This document shows, one piece after another, positions 44,960 to 53,585 of a stretch of 64,000 nt of DNA; position 1 is the first letter of the stretch, and each line of letters begins with the position of its first letter. Below the pieces are notes generated by a model. It searched no databases, was not told the DNA's origin, and saw only the letters and a program-made list of their open reading frames with translations. Origin of the DNA: JAJCYL01 sp965206015. GTDB taxonomy: Bacteria > Bacteroidota > Bacteroidia > Cytophagales > Cyclobacteriaceae. Where the stretch lies: NCBI GenBank assembly GCA_965206015.1, contig CBDBIW010000014.1, positions 310,001 through 374,000 of the forward strand, written 5' to 3'. The position numbers were made by a program, and so were the translations under genes.

Positions 44960-45525
44960 AACCTGAGTTCGATTTTAAAATACAGGTAATTGTTGAGCTT
45001 TTGACAGGTTGGTATTTGATGGTTGGTTTTTTTCGGAAAGAATGAATAAGCAATCAGTCCGGAGATAAGGTTTGTAATGAAGTTTGCCCATGATCTATGT
45101 TTTGAATGTCAATTCTTGAGGGCTGTAGGCTTTATCAGTGCATAACTTTCCCTTGAGGGCCTTGATGAACGACTGGTTTTTGAGGGGTTCCCTGTCCTTT
45201 ACATTCCCCTGAGTAATGGCGAAATGGAGTATCTCTCCTTTGTTATTCATGATAATATGAAGTTTGAAGCCAAAAAAAACAGCTCATCTCAGGCTTTCTC
45301 CCGGGCTCATTGCAATAAGGTGTTTTTTGACGGATTGATCGAATTGAATGCAAAAATCGTCCACCAGGTAGAAAATTTCAGTAATCTTATCCTCAGATGG
45401 AGTCATGTATTTCGTGATTAAGTATTTGAAATCCAACATTTTAAATTAATCACAACTACAGGCTTTATTGAGTTCTCAGGGGTTTCTCTCAGAAAATTCA
45501 TTCAAGTATTACTCGAATTCAGGTT
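44960..45525 (-). mobile_element. IS982-family element, internally deleted, with inverted ends
   Basis: AACCTGAGTTCGA (44960-44972) pairs with TCGAATTCAGGTT (45513-45525) at 12 of 13 positions. The reverse strand inside reads MLDFKYLITKYMTPSEDKI (from 45442), a stop, AVFFGFKLHIIMNNKGEIL, KDREPLKNQSFIKALKGKL, and in another frame LIHSFRKKPTIKYQPVKSS at the C-terminus. The middle of the transposase is deleted and frames are broken. It fills the space between lysA and paaA. Confidence 0.85.
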
Positions 45526-45556
45526 AAGAATAATATAGAGATGGTAAGTATCAGCT

Positions 45557-46720
45557 TTACTCCATTATATCATCCGAGTAAATGGCACCAACTTCGTCTC
45601 TAAGGTTGTATCTGTTCTTCAACACCTCTCCGTATGCGCCTGCTGAGTATAAAATTAAATGGTCGCCCCTACTGCTTTTAGGAAGGGTAAACCCTCTTGC
45701 AAAAGCATCGGTGGTTTCACATATTGGCCCCACTACATCATATTCAAACTTTTCAGAAACTTTACTGGAAATATTTTCAATATGATGATGAGCCTGATAG
45801 AGAGCTGGTCTCATTAATTCGGTCATTCCCGCATCCAGTATTAAGAAACGCCTGGCTTTCCCTATTTTTTCATAAAGCACTTTCGTCACCAATAGGCCAC
45901 ATTGACCCACTATCGCTCTTCCCAGTTCAAAATGCACTTGTTGTTCCGATTGCAATTGCAGGTTTTTATTGAAAACTTCAAAGTATGATTTGAAATCTGG
46001 GATCAGGTAATTTGGTGGATCCATGTAGTTTATTCCAAGCCCTCCTCCTACATTAATGTGATTCAAGGTCAGACCTTTATCAATAAATAGCCGGTTTATT
46101 TCATTAACTTTTGTGCATAACTCTTTATATCTTGTAAGGTCAGTGACTTGCGATCCAATGTGAAAATGAAGCCCAATTAGGGATAAATTATGTAGGCTAT
46201 CAAGTTTTTCCAAGACATCTGATAACTCCCAAACGTTTATTCCAAACTTATTCTCTTCAAGTCCTGTGGTGATGTTTTTGTGGGTTTTCGCATCCACATT
46301 GGGGTTGATTCTAAGAGAAACATTTGCCTTTTTCTTGCACTTACCTGCTAATTCGTTAATAATTAGAAGCTCCTGAAGAGATTCACAATTAAATCCGGAT
46401 ATGTTGGCATTTAAGGCAATATCAATTTCCTTGTCACTTTTACCAACCCCGGCAAAAACAATTTCAGAAGGTTTAAATCCAATTTCTATTGATTTTAATA
46501 CTTCGTTTCCACTTACACAATCAGCCCCAAGATTTGCATCTCTTATTATGCCTAATATTCGGTCTTTGTAATTGGCCTTAATAGCATAGTGTACTAAAAA
46601 CTCATATTTGACACTCAATGTTTTTACTTCATTCAACGTTTCCCTAAGTAGACTGAGGTCATAGCAATAAAAAGGCGTTTCTATTTGCGTAAGTTTTGAG
46701 AATTGTTTGTTTCTTATCAT
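45557..46720 (-). CDS. lysA: Diaminopimelate decarboxylase
   Basis: A 387-residue PLP enzyme making L-lysine from meso-diaminopimelate. The PLP lysine is in HYAIKANYKDRI; other motifs are VCGNEV-like CVSGNEVLKS, HFHIGSQV, GGGLGINY, and the substrate motif GPICETTDAFARG. ATG 46720 is selected: an in-frame upstream start would translate through the terminator hairpin at 46726-46752. That hairpin lies between rplT and lysA, so lysA needs read-through or its own promoter. Confidence 0.92.
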   Translation of the reverse strand: MIRNKQFSKLTQIETPFYCYDLSLLRETLNEVKTLSVKYEFLVHYAIKANYKDRILGIIRDANLGADCVSGNEVLKSIEIGFKPSEIVFAGVGKSDKEIDIALNANISGFNCESLQELLIINELAGKCKKKANVSLRINPNVDAKTHKNITTGLEENKFGINVWELSDVLEKLDSLHNLSLIGLHFHIGSQVTDLTRYKELCTKVNEINRLFIDKGLTLNHINVGGGLGINYMDPPNYLIPDFKSYFEVFNKNLQLQSEQQVHFELGRAIVGQCGLLVTKVLYEKIGKARRFLILDAGMTELMRPALYQAHHHIENISSKVSEKFEYDVVGPICETTDAFARGFTLPKSSRGDHLILYSAGAYGEVLKNRYNLRDEVGAIYSDDIME

Positions 46721-46725
46721 CCTAA

Positions 46726-46752
46726 AACAAAAAAGCCCCAAACGGGGCTTCA
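46726..46752 (-). terminator. Rho-independent terminator after rplT
   Basis: On the reverse strand AAGCCCCGTTTGGGGCTT is followed by TTTT(T)G and TTTT: a 7-bp G+C-rich stem with a T-run. It lies between the rplT stop (46772) and lysA start (46720). Confidence 0.85.
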
Positions 46753-46771
46753 CCATTATCTTCTTAATAAT

Positions 46772-47116
46772 CTATTTTGCCTTGTCAACAATGGCTTTGA
46801 AAGCCTCCGGTTGATTCATTGCCAAATCGGCTAATACTTTCCTATTAATTTCAATGTTGGCTTCACTTAGTTTATGCATAAACTGTGAATATGAAAGGCC
46901 GTATTCCCTGGCACCTGCATTAATTCTTTGAATCCATAAACTTCTAAATTCACGTTTCTTGACCTTACGATCTCTGTATGCGTATTGCCAACTTTTTTCG
47001 ATTGCATTCTTTGCAACAGTCCAAACATTTTTACGCCTGCCAAAGTAACCTTTGGCATGCTTCATCATTTTTTTTCTTTTAGCCCTTGCGGCTACAACAT
47101 TTACTGATCTTGGCAT
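46772..47116 (-). CDS. rplT: 50S ribosomal protein L20
   Basis: A 114-residue early-assembly protein that binds 23S rRNA. Family markers are MPRSVNVVAARAKRKKMMK, GYFGRRKNVWTVAKNA, SYSQFMHKL and NRKVLADLA. ATG 47116 starts the conserved N-terminus; upstream in-frame codons are not part of the family. Third gene of infC-rpmI-rplT. Confidence 0.97.
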   Translation of the reverse strand: MPRSVNVVAARAKRKKMMKHAKGYFGRRKNVWTVAKNAIEKSWQYAYRDRKVKKREFRSLWIQRINAGAREYGLSYSQFMHKLSEANIEINRKVLADLAMNQPEAFKAIVDKAK

Positions 47117-47225
47117 TACTTTTCTCTTCTTTGACCCTTGGCGGTTGTCATTGACAAAACTTAATACCAAACGTCGGGTGAAACATGAAACCGGGAGTTC
47201 TGGCTTTAGTAGTCAGTCCCTGAAT

Positions 47226-47420
47226 TTAAATATTAAGCAAATCTTTGATTCTTGGCTCGTCTGACTGGTGAACCTCACCCATTTGAGTAAGATTTCTTTT
47301 TTGTTTTGTCTCCTTTTTTGTCAGAATATGGCTCTTATAAGCATGTTTTCGCCTTATCTTACCAGAACCACTGATCTTGAACCTCTTCTTCGCTCCTGAA
47401 TTCGTCTTTACTTTAGGCAT
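47226..47420 (-). CDS. rpmI: 50S ribosomal protein L35
   Basis: A 64-residue basic protein: MPKVKTNSGAKKRFKISGSGK at the start (first 20 of these are universal), then HAYKSHILTKKETKQKRNL. It lies 24 bp after infC in the standard order. Confidence 0.97.
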   Translation of the reverse strand: MPKVKTNSGAKKRFKISGSGKIRRKHAYKSHILTKKETKQKRNLTQMGEVHQSDEPRIKDLLNI

Positions 47421-47444
47421 TATTGTTAATAATTATTGATTATT

Positions 47445-48005
47445 CTATTTCTTCTTAGCCGCTTTTGGCGCAAGGATAACGCTCATCCTTTTCCCTTCAA
47501 GCTTTGGCAGCTGTTCTACCTTACCATACTCCTCTAATTTCTGTGCAAATTTCAGCAGCAATATCTCACCGCGTTCCTTAAAAACTATTGTCCTCCCTCT
47601 AAAATGAACGAAGGCCTTAACTTTTGCTCCACTTTCAAGAAAATTGATGGCATGTTTTAATTTAAAATTAAAATCGTGTTCATCTGTATTAGGCCCAAAA
47701 CGAATCTCTTTAACGATCATCTTTTGAGCCTTAGACTTTATTTCCTTCTGCTTTTTCTTTTGTTCGTACTTAAACTTTGAATAGTCAACTATCTTACAAA
47801 CGGGGGGATCGGCATTGGGCGAAATTTCTACAAGATCCAAACTACTTTCCTGAGATAATTTTAAAGCCTCTCCAATCTCATAAATGCCGATTTTGATGTT
47901 TTCTCCAACCAGCCTGACTTCTCTGGCAGTAATTTTCTCATTAACTTTATAGGGTTCCTGAACTCTTTCTCTAAAATTCCTCCCCCGACTATTTCTTTGT
48001 TTGAT
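47445..48005 (-). CDS. infC: Translation initiation factor IF-3 with an AUC start
   Basis: A 186-residue factor that binds the 30S subunit and checks the start codon and initiator tRNA. The N-domain shows EPYKVNEKITAREVRLVGEN and SLDLVEISPNADPPVCKI; the C-domain KEIRFGPNTDEHDF and VKAFVHFRGR. No ATG, GTG or TTG precedes the conserved N-terminus. An AGGAGG sits 6 bp before an ATC at 48005 that is followed by KQRNSRGRNFRERVQ, so ATC is taken as start. Rare starts (AUU and relatives) are known for infC and let IF-3 repress itself. No thrS lies upstream; the region holds an IS4 relic instead. Confidence 0.93.
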   Translation of the reverse strand: MKQRNSRGRNFRERVQEPYKVNEKITAREVRLVGENIKIGIYEIGEALKLSQESSLDLVEISPNADPPVCKIVDYSKFKYEQKKKQKEIKSKAQKMIVKEIRFGPNTDEHDFNFKLKHAINFLESGAKVKAFVHFRGRTIVFKERGEILLLKFAQKLEEYGKVEQLPKLEGKRMSVILAPKAAKKK

Positions 48006-48289
48006 TTTAGACCTCCTTTTTAAGTGTGCTAAAAAACAGCTCGCAAATATCGGTATAATATTTTTTAATAAAAAGGCTCAAAACCAATAGCGTTTTAAAC
48101 GAATAGAAAAGAAAGGGGACAATTTATCTGAAAGTTATCATTGAGGTGCAAAAAAGAACCCCTTCCTGAATGCTAAACCTAACACTATTTTCTCAAATCA
48201 GGTTCTAAACCTGACTGGTCCAGGTTCAATAAACCGGTAGATAAAAAAACAGACAGACAAACACAATAAGGATTATAATAGCTGTACCC

Positions 48290-49014
48290 GTCTGTTCTCG
48301 ATGCTATTTTGTCAGTTTGCCGGGAGCTTCAACCTGTGTTTATCCTTGCTTAACCGGGCCACAAATACCAAACAGCCAAAGGAGCTGTAAAAATGCACAC
48401 CTTGCCCGATTACGATGGAAATTTGCCTGCTTATGTAAACATTACTGACGGCAAGACCGCAGACAATAAAGGAGCCTCAGACATCCCCATACATAAAGGC
48501 AGTGTTACTGTGGCCGGTCGATTTTCTAATAACTCCTCCCTACTGAAGGTTTGGCACAGCAACAAGGTATTTTTCCTCGTTCGCCATAAAGAGAACCTCC
48601 AGTGTATCAAAATAAAAGAAAATGACTGGCCTGATGACAGGCAGGAGCACATGTTGACAGAGGAAATAATCGAGCTTAAAAACAACTCCTCGAAACAGAA
48701 GTATCCAGACAGGCTTGGACGGATTGCTGTTTGAGATCAGAGAAAACAACAAACTATTGAACTGGTCACTAATCCAATATCCTGGACAGCAAATACGATC
48801 AGTGGGTTTTATAAAAGCCGCTGGCAGATCGAGATATTTTTTACAGAGATCAGGCAACTCCTCAAAATCATGTAATATTCCCCCTGGACCATCCTGTGGG
48901 AAAGGGGTATTACAAAGGCAGGATTTTCTTCCTTTACAGGGCTATAAGGTCAATGCGCTTTTTAAGGGACGACTACTTAATACAACACAAATACTAAATG
49001 TAGCTAATGAATGA
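48290..49014 (+). mobile_element. IS4-like transposase remnant
   Basis: Readable pieces: NLCLSLLN, then MHTLPDYDGNLPAYVNITDGKTADNKG (48393 onward, given in part), GSVTVAGRF, RHKENLQ, and after a stop the pieces TIELVTNPISWTANTIS and KSRWQIEIFFTEIRQLL. These match an IS4-type DDE transposase that is interrupted by at least two stops or shifts. Clear terminal repeats were not found. The stretch 48006-48289 has only short palindromes such as CAGGTTCTAAACCTG (about 48201-48215). Confidence 0.78.
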
Positions 49015-49107
49015 CTCCTCCTAATCATTAGAAAGAGTACATAATAGAATTTACCAGGGTTGCTTTTAGACCAATATGCTTCTCATAAAATAAGAAGGCT
49101 TCGCTAT

Positions 49108-50235
49108 CTATTTATGCAGTTCCAAATACTCTTCAGGTTCTTGTTGATAGATTTCATACTTGACTTCTTCGAGTGCCAGTTTATAATATCGTTCAGCATT
49201 TTCCTGATCATTCACTTGTAGAGATAGTCTGGCAAGTCCACAATAAGCCAAGTTTTTGAGGTTATCGATTTCTTCATTTACCCCAAGCTTGGAGAATTCC
49301 AGAGACTGATTAAATAACGTTTCCGCTAATTCATATTCAAACTTGCTCTCACCGATAATGGCCTTAAAAACGCTCTTAGCCATTCTATAATAAGCATGAT
49401 TGGTTTCAGGAAAACTGTCCAAAACCGTTTCAGCTTCTTCAAACTGTTTAAGAAAAAGCAGGTTTTCAATATAATTTGATTTAAAAAACAGATTCTTAGG
49501 GTATTCCTCAGCTAACAATCGGGCATATGGCAATGACTCTTCAGCCTTCATCTCATATCTAAACAAAATGTGAGCGGTATAATGGGAGGCCTCTGCCTTT
49601 GCAAAAGTGGCTTCTTCTACCGCCTTCTTCATGAGCTTTAGCCCCTCCTCTTTATCACCACTTTTGAAGACCCATATAATGGACTTATATACCGGATATT
49701 TTTCCGGATATTTTTCTCTGTAATAACTGTATAAACCCGATGAGAAATAGAACTCTTTGTAGTCATTCATCAGTTCAAAACCTTCACGAAAGTAATTGTA
49801 TGCTTTTTTTGATTCCGAAGCGGCTCTAAAAAACTGTCGATTTATAGAGTAAGTCATTGCTTGCATTGCATGAGCAACCATATCAAGATATTTTATTTCA
49901 AAATCATCCTCATTCTCATCAAGCCTTTCATGACATTGGTCCATGGTTACTTTAAGCAACTGAGTCATTCTCCCTAGTTCGCTTCCATTTAGATTGAGAG
50001 GATACTTTGACCAGTAAATGCTTAGGGCGGTTAGTAAATCGTTAGCCGGATGATCAGGTATGAATTCCTTTAACAGTGCTGCAGCTTCAGGAAATTTTAC
50101 AGTGTCTGAATTGTAGGTATGGTAAAAACAATCAATGAGTTTTGACTTTACCGGCTCAGTCTGCAGTATTAGTCCCTGGCTCCTTGCGCTTGAAGAAATT
50201 AGAATAGCAAAAACAATTACAAGCCAATATCTCAT
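49108..50235 (-). CDS. Exported repeat-type (TPR-like) protein
   Basis: A 375-residue protein with a signal peptide (MRYWLVIVFAILISSSARSQ). The rest is helical with tetratricopeptide-like pairs, for example AKAEASHYTAHILF, EESLPYARLLAEEYPKNLF and ENAERYYKLALEEV. Such proteins act as scaffolds; no partner is suggested by neighbours, which are mobile relics on both sides. ATG 50235 is preferred because the signal starts there; a longer form from 50337 would be less usual. Confidence 0.7.
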   Translation of the reverse strand: MRYWLVIVFAILISSSARSQGLILQTEPVKSKLIDCFYHTYNSDTVKFPEAAALLKEFIPDHPANDLLTALSIYWSKYPLNLNGSELGRMTQLLKVTMDQCHERLDENEDDFEIKYLDMVAHAMQAMTYSINRQFFRAASESKKAYNYFREGFELMNDYKEFYFSSGLYSYYREKYPEKYPVYKSIIWVFKSGDKEEGLKLMKKAVEEATFAKAEASHYTAHILFRYEMKAEESLPYARLLAEEYPKNLFFKSNYIENLLFLKQFEEAETVLDSFPETNHAYYRMAKSVFKAIIGESKFEYELAETLFNQSLEFSKLGVNEEIDNLKNLAYCGLARLSLQVNDQENAERYYKLALEEVKYEIYQQEPEEYLELHK

Positions 50236-50442
50236 AAAAAAAGGTAATGCAAAAACAAGTCCAGTAGTTGAATAGGAAAGATGTACCAAAAAAATGAAAT
50301 TAGCAAGAATAATATTATAAATAACGGTACTAATCATGTCTAAATAGTGGTATTAATCCTTATGGAGTCCCGAGAGAGGGCCTGATGGCAAATGGTGGTA
50401 ATGCACCGGGCGATTTTTCATTGGATTGGGATTCTTCAAACA

Positions 50443-50585
50443 ATCAAATCACTATTACGCTAAAACTTTTCAGGATTTAAAACCGGGATATTGACTGAAA
50501 TTACAGCCTTGACTGTCGTTCAATTGGTCAACAAATCTGATTGCAACAGATCAATCAATAACTTGAAAGTTGCTATCGTCTAATT
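50443..50585 (+). mobile_element. IS982 3'-end scrap
   Basis: After a frameshift the text reads GILTEITALTVVQLVNKSDCN then SINNLK, and a TAA. It is the C-terminal end of an IS982 transposase homologous to 19.7-19.8 kb, ending in a similar CTAAT...ACGGGTT sequence. Nothing of the rest remains. Confidence 0.7.
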
Positions 50586-50731
50586 GATACAACGGGTTTT
50601 AATTATATGGATTATATGGCTATACTCCATATAATAAAGATAGCTACCTTTCTATGCGCAACACCCCATGCAAAGCATCGGGGAATTCTTTCGATTAAAT
50701 CTGGAGAGCGGTTACCTTTGGATTCAGAACA

Positions 50732-50769
50732 CATTCCTTTTGGAGGGGTATACCCCTCCAAAAGGAATG
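50732..50769. repeat. Perfect 38-bp palindrome
   Basis: Positions 50732-50748 (CATTCCTTTTGGAGGGG) and 50753-50769 are exact reverse complements around a central TATA, so the whole 38 bp is self-complementary. A smaller hairpin (CCCCATGC/GCATCGGGG) is 60 bp upstream. No T-run follows. The stretch 50236-50880 holds this, the IS982 scrap and a 31-bp sequence shared with the end of the methyltransferase gene, but no gene. Confidence 0.9.
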
Positions 50770-50880
50770 ATTCAGCAGACAGCGTTTAATTTACACTGCC
50801 TGTCTTTTTGAGAAAATAGAAAAAATCAATTTTTAGACCCCCCCTAAAGTTTGAAATAGAAGTCCAACAGGGCAGGTAAT

Positions 50881-51837
50881 CTATTGACTTGCTCTTCGTA
50901 ATCGGTCATTAATAGCCCTTCCCAGGTGTTTTTCTGGCAACAGTTCAGCTAGAATTACATCTACATCCATAGTGTCAATCTTTCTCAGCGCAGAAAATAG
51001 ATTTTTGGATGCCTCTGTCAAATCTTGATCTGGGGATAAGACGAGTTGATGCTCTGGATTGACACCCACAATTTTCTGACACCAAGAAATGATGCCAATT
51101 TCTTTCCCTGAATGGTGCTGTATCAACTCATTGATATTACCTATGACCAGGGGCTTCCGAGGAGCATAATGACTGTCCAGCATACCGGGTGCAGTTGGAT
51201 TTGAACTTTGATATAATTTTAATTTGACATCAGCAATTTGCTCTTGAATTTCTTCTAATGTCATTCCACCCATTCTCAAAACAGTTGGTTTTTTATTCAC
51301 AGTAAAATCAATGATTGTAGACTCGATCCCAATACTGGTCTGGCCACCGTCGAGTATAAAGGACAGTGAATCCCCTAAAAAATCATTAACGTGCTGAGCA
51401 GTGGTGGGACTAACGTATCCAAAAGGGTTGGCACTTGGTGCGGCCAACGGAAAATTTACACCCGCAAGAACATCGAGTGCCATGGAGTGCCTGGGTATGC
51501 GAACGGCAACAGTATCTAATCCAGAAGTAACCAGGTCTGGAATTGCGTTTGATTTAGGTAGAATTAAAGTCACTGGTCCAGGCCAGTTTTGGGTCCCGAA
51601 TTTCAATGCCTGTGATGGGAACTTTTTCACTAAACCATGAACTTTTTCTATTGAATTGGTATGAACAATTAATGGGTCGAATGAGGGTCTTTTCTTAGTT
51701 TCAAAAATTTTCAGAATGGCATTGATATCGTAGGCATTACCTGCCAGGCCGTATACCGTCTCAGTTGGAAGGCCAATAATTTCACCATTCTCAAGGTGCA
51801 TGAGGGCTTCAGAAACATTCCTGCTGATTATAGCCAT
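50881..51837 (-). CDS. tsaC: Threonylcarbamoyladenylate synthase (Sua5 type)
   Basis: A 318-residue enzyme making threonylcarbamoyl-AMP for the t6A37 tRNA modification. The YrdC domain (about 1-200) shows GEIIGLPTETVYGLAGNA, KKRPSFDPLIVH, WPGPVTLIL and APSANPFGYVSPT; the C-terminal Sua5 domain follows, with PGMLDSHYAP in the linker. It lies 20 bp from sucD on the same strand. Confidence 0.93.
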   Translation of the reverse strand: MAIISRNVSEALMHLENGEIIGLPTETVYGLAGNAYDINAILKIFETKKRPSFDPLIVHTNSIEKVHGLVKKFPSQALKFGTQNWPGPVTLILPKSNAIPDLVTSGLDTVAVRIPRHSMALDVLAGVNFPLAAPSANPFGYVSPTTAQHVNDFLGDSLSFILDGGQTSIGIESTIIDFTVNKKPTVLRMGGMTLEEIQEQIADVKLKLYQSSNPTAPGMLDSHYAPRKPLVIGNINELIQHHSGKEIGIISWCQKIVGVNPEHQLVLSPDQDLTEASKNLFSALRKIDTMDVDVILAELLPEKHLGRAINDRLRRASQ

Positions 51838-51857
51838 CTAATAATTCTAAAGCTGCA

Positions 51858-52730
51858 TTAGGCCAAAGCCTTGGCCATAGTTTCGCCAATGTCTGCTGGA
51901 GATTGAACCACATGAAGACCACATTCTTCCATTATTTTCATCTTGGCGGCTGCAGTGTCATCAGCACCTCCTATGATTGCGCCAGCATGACCCATCCGTT
52001 TTCCTTTTGGTGCAGTTTGCCCTGCAATGAACCCTGCGACAGGTTTTGGATTGCCCTGACTTTTGATCCATTTGGCTGCATCTGCTTCGTATTGCCCACC
52101 AATTTCACCGATCATCACAATGCCTTCTGTTTCGGGATCGTTCATGAGTAACTCAACAGCTTCTTTAGTCGAAGTCCCTATAATTGGGTCGCCTCCGATG
52201 CCGACTGCTGTAGAGATTCCCAATCCGGCTTTTACAACTTGGTCAGCTGCTTCGTATGTTAGTGTCCCCGACTTTGAAACGATTCCAATTTTACCTGATT
52301 TGAAAACAAAACCCGGCATGATACCTACCTTTGCCTCTCCAGGAGTAATAACACCAGGGCAATTAGGACCAACCAATCTTGTGTTTCTTTGCTTGATGTA
52401 ATCCCTGGCAATCATCATATCTTTAACTGGGATGCCTTCAGTTATGGCAACTATTACTTTAATTTCTGCGTCTGCAGCTTCCATTATAGCGTCGGCAGCA
52501 AATGGAGGGGGGACGAAAATAATAGATACATCTGTGCCCGCTTTTTCAACAGCCTCTGCTACTGTGTTGAAAACAGGTCTGTCGAGGTGTGTCTGACCAC
52601 CCTTTCCAGGAGTCACGCCACCTACAACACTGGTGCCATATTCAATCATTTGAGAGGCGTGAAAAGTGCCTTCAGTACCGGTAAAGCCCTGGACTATAAC
52701 TTTTGAATTTTTATTTACTAGAACGCTCAT
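51858..52730 (-). CDS. sucD: Succinyl-CoA synthetase alpha subunit
   Basis: A 290-residue TCA-cycle subunit that binds CoA and carries the phosphohistidine. Motifs: KVIVQGFTGTEGTFH, GPNCPGVITPGEAKVGIMPG, GIVSKSGTLTYE and GHAGAIIGG with the active His. The beta subunit sucC is not next to it, a split common in this phylum. A consensus promoter precedes it. Confidence 0.95.
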   Translation of the reverse strand: MSVLVNKNSKVIVQGFTGTEGTFHASQMIEYGTSVVGGVTPGKGGQTHLDRPVFNTVAEAVEKAGTDVSIIFVPPPFAADAIMEAADAEIKVIVAITEGIPVKDMMIARDYIKQRNTRLVGPNCPGVITPGEAKVGIMPGFVFKSGKIGIVSKSGTLTYEAADQVVKAGLGISTAVGIGGDPIIGTSTKEAVELLMNDPETEGIVMIGEIGGQYEADAAKWIKSQGNPKPVAGFIAGQTAPKGKRMGHAGAIIGGADDTAAAKMKIMEECGLHVVQSPADIGETMAKALA

Positions 52731-52750
52731 TGGAGGGGTGTTTTGGACAA

Positions 52751-52781
52751 CAAAAGTAGGACAAAGAATCGCTTTGTCAAA
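52751..52781 (-). promoter_or_regulatory. sucD promoter
   Basis: On the reverse strand TACTTTTG (52751-52758) is an exact -7 box; TTTG about 19 bp upstream (52778-52781) fits the -33 element. The box ends about 20 bp before the ATG. Confidence 0.65.
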
Positions 52782-52816
52782 TCTACAAGATTATTGACCT
52801 GATTTGAATTTGACGA

Positions 52817-53584
52817 CTAACCTAAAACGAGGAAATGAGGATTTAAAAGACCTTCTTTATTGTAGATCATTTGTTCCCTCCCTGGTTCTGTAAATACTTG
52901 GCCACCAGCAGCTTCAACAACTGCTTGCGCTGCTGCTGTATCCCACTCCATGGTTGGGGCATATCTGGGGTAGAGGTCTGCCGATCCCTCGGCGACAAGC
53001 ATAAACTTTAGTGAACTTCCCATGGACACTATTTCCGGGTCCTTTAAAGTGCTCAGAAAATTTTCTGTCTCAGAATTGAGATGAGATCTCGATGCAACTA
53101 CTTTCAAACCAGTTTGACTCATGTCAGGTGTGTTAGTTTTGATTATTGCCTCATTATTTTCAGTTCTTTTAAAGGCACCATTACTTTCAGATCCCCAATA
53201 GAGCCAGTTAAGTACCGGAGCATATACTACACCCAGAATGGGTTTATTGCCTTTAATTAATGCAATATTCACGGTAAATTCCCCATTTCTTTTGACGAAT
53301 TCTTTTGTTCCGTCAAGGGGATCAATTAGCCAAAAGTATTCCCAATCCTTTCTTTCAGAGTATTGAATGTCTCTTCCTTCTTCGCTCAAAATGGGAATAT
53401 TAGTTCCTAACAATAAGCTACAGATTATATCATGAGAAGCTTTGTCTGCCAGAGTCAGGGGTGAATTGTCGTCTTTAATCTCAATGTTAAAATCATCCAA
53501 ACCATAGATCTTAATCACTTCATCACCTGCTTTTAGTGACGCATCTTTAGCGATCTCCAGTGATTTAATCAGGTCAATTGTCAC
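52817..53584 (-). CDS. cysQ: 3'(2'),5'-bisphosphate nucleotidase (PAP phosphatase)
   Basis: A 255-residue magnesium enzyme that removes the 3' phosphate of PAP, the product left after PAPS use. The metal motif is WLIDPLDGTKEF; further, EEGRD and MEWDTAAAQAVVEAAGG match the inositol-phosphatase fold. It lies one base after cysN, last of the operon, and would relieve PAP build-up. Confidence 0.93.
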   Translation of the reverse strand: MTIDLIKSLEIAKDASLKAGDEVIKIYGLDDFNIEIKDDNSPLTLADKASHDIICSLLLGTNIPILSEEGRDIQYSERKDWEYFWLIDPLDGTKEFVKRNGEFTVNIALIKGNKPILGVVYAPVLNWLYWGSESNGAFKRTENNEAIIKTNTPDMSQTGLKVVASRSHLNSETENFLSTLKDPEIVSMGSSLKFMLVAEGSADLYPRYAPTMEWDTAAAQAVVEAAGGQVFTEPGREQMIYNKEGLLNPHFLVLG

Positions 53585-53585
53585 A

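Noticed and set aside
44871..45053. 60-codon ORF that overlaps the paaA start
   Set aside because: Its first half is the C-terminal tail of the IS982 relic and it contains the paa promoter; not a real gene.
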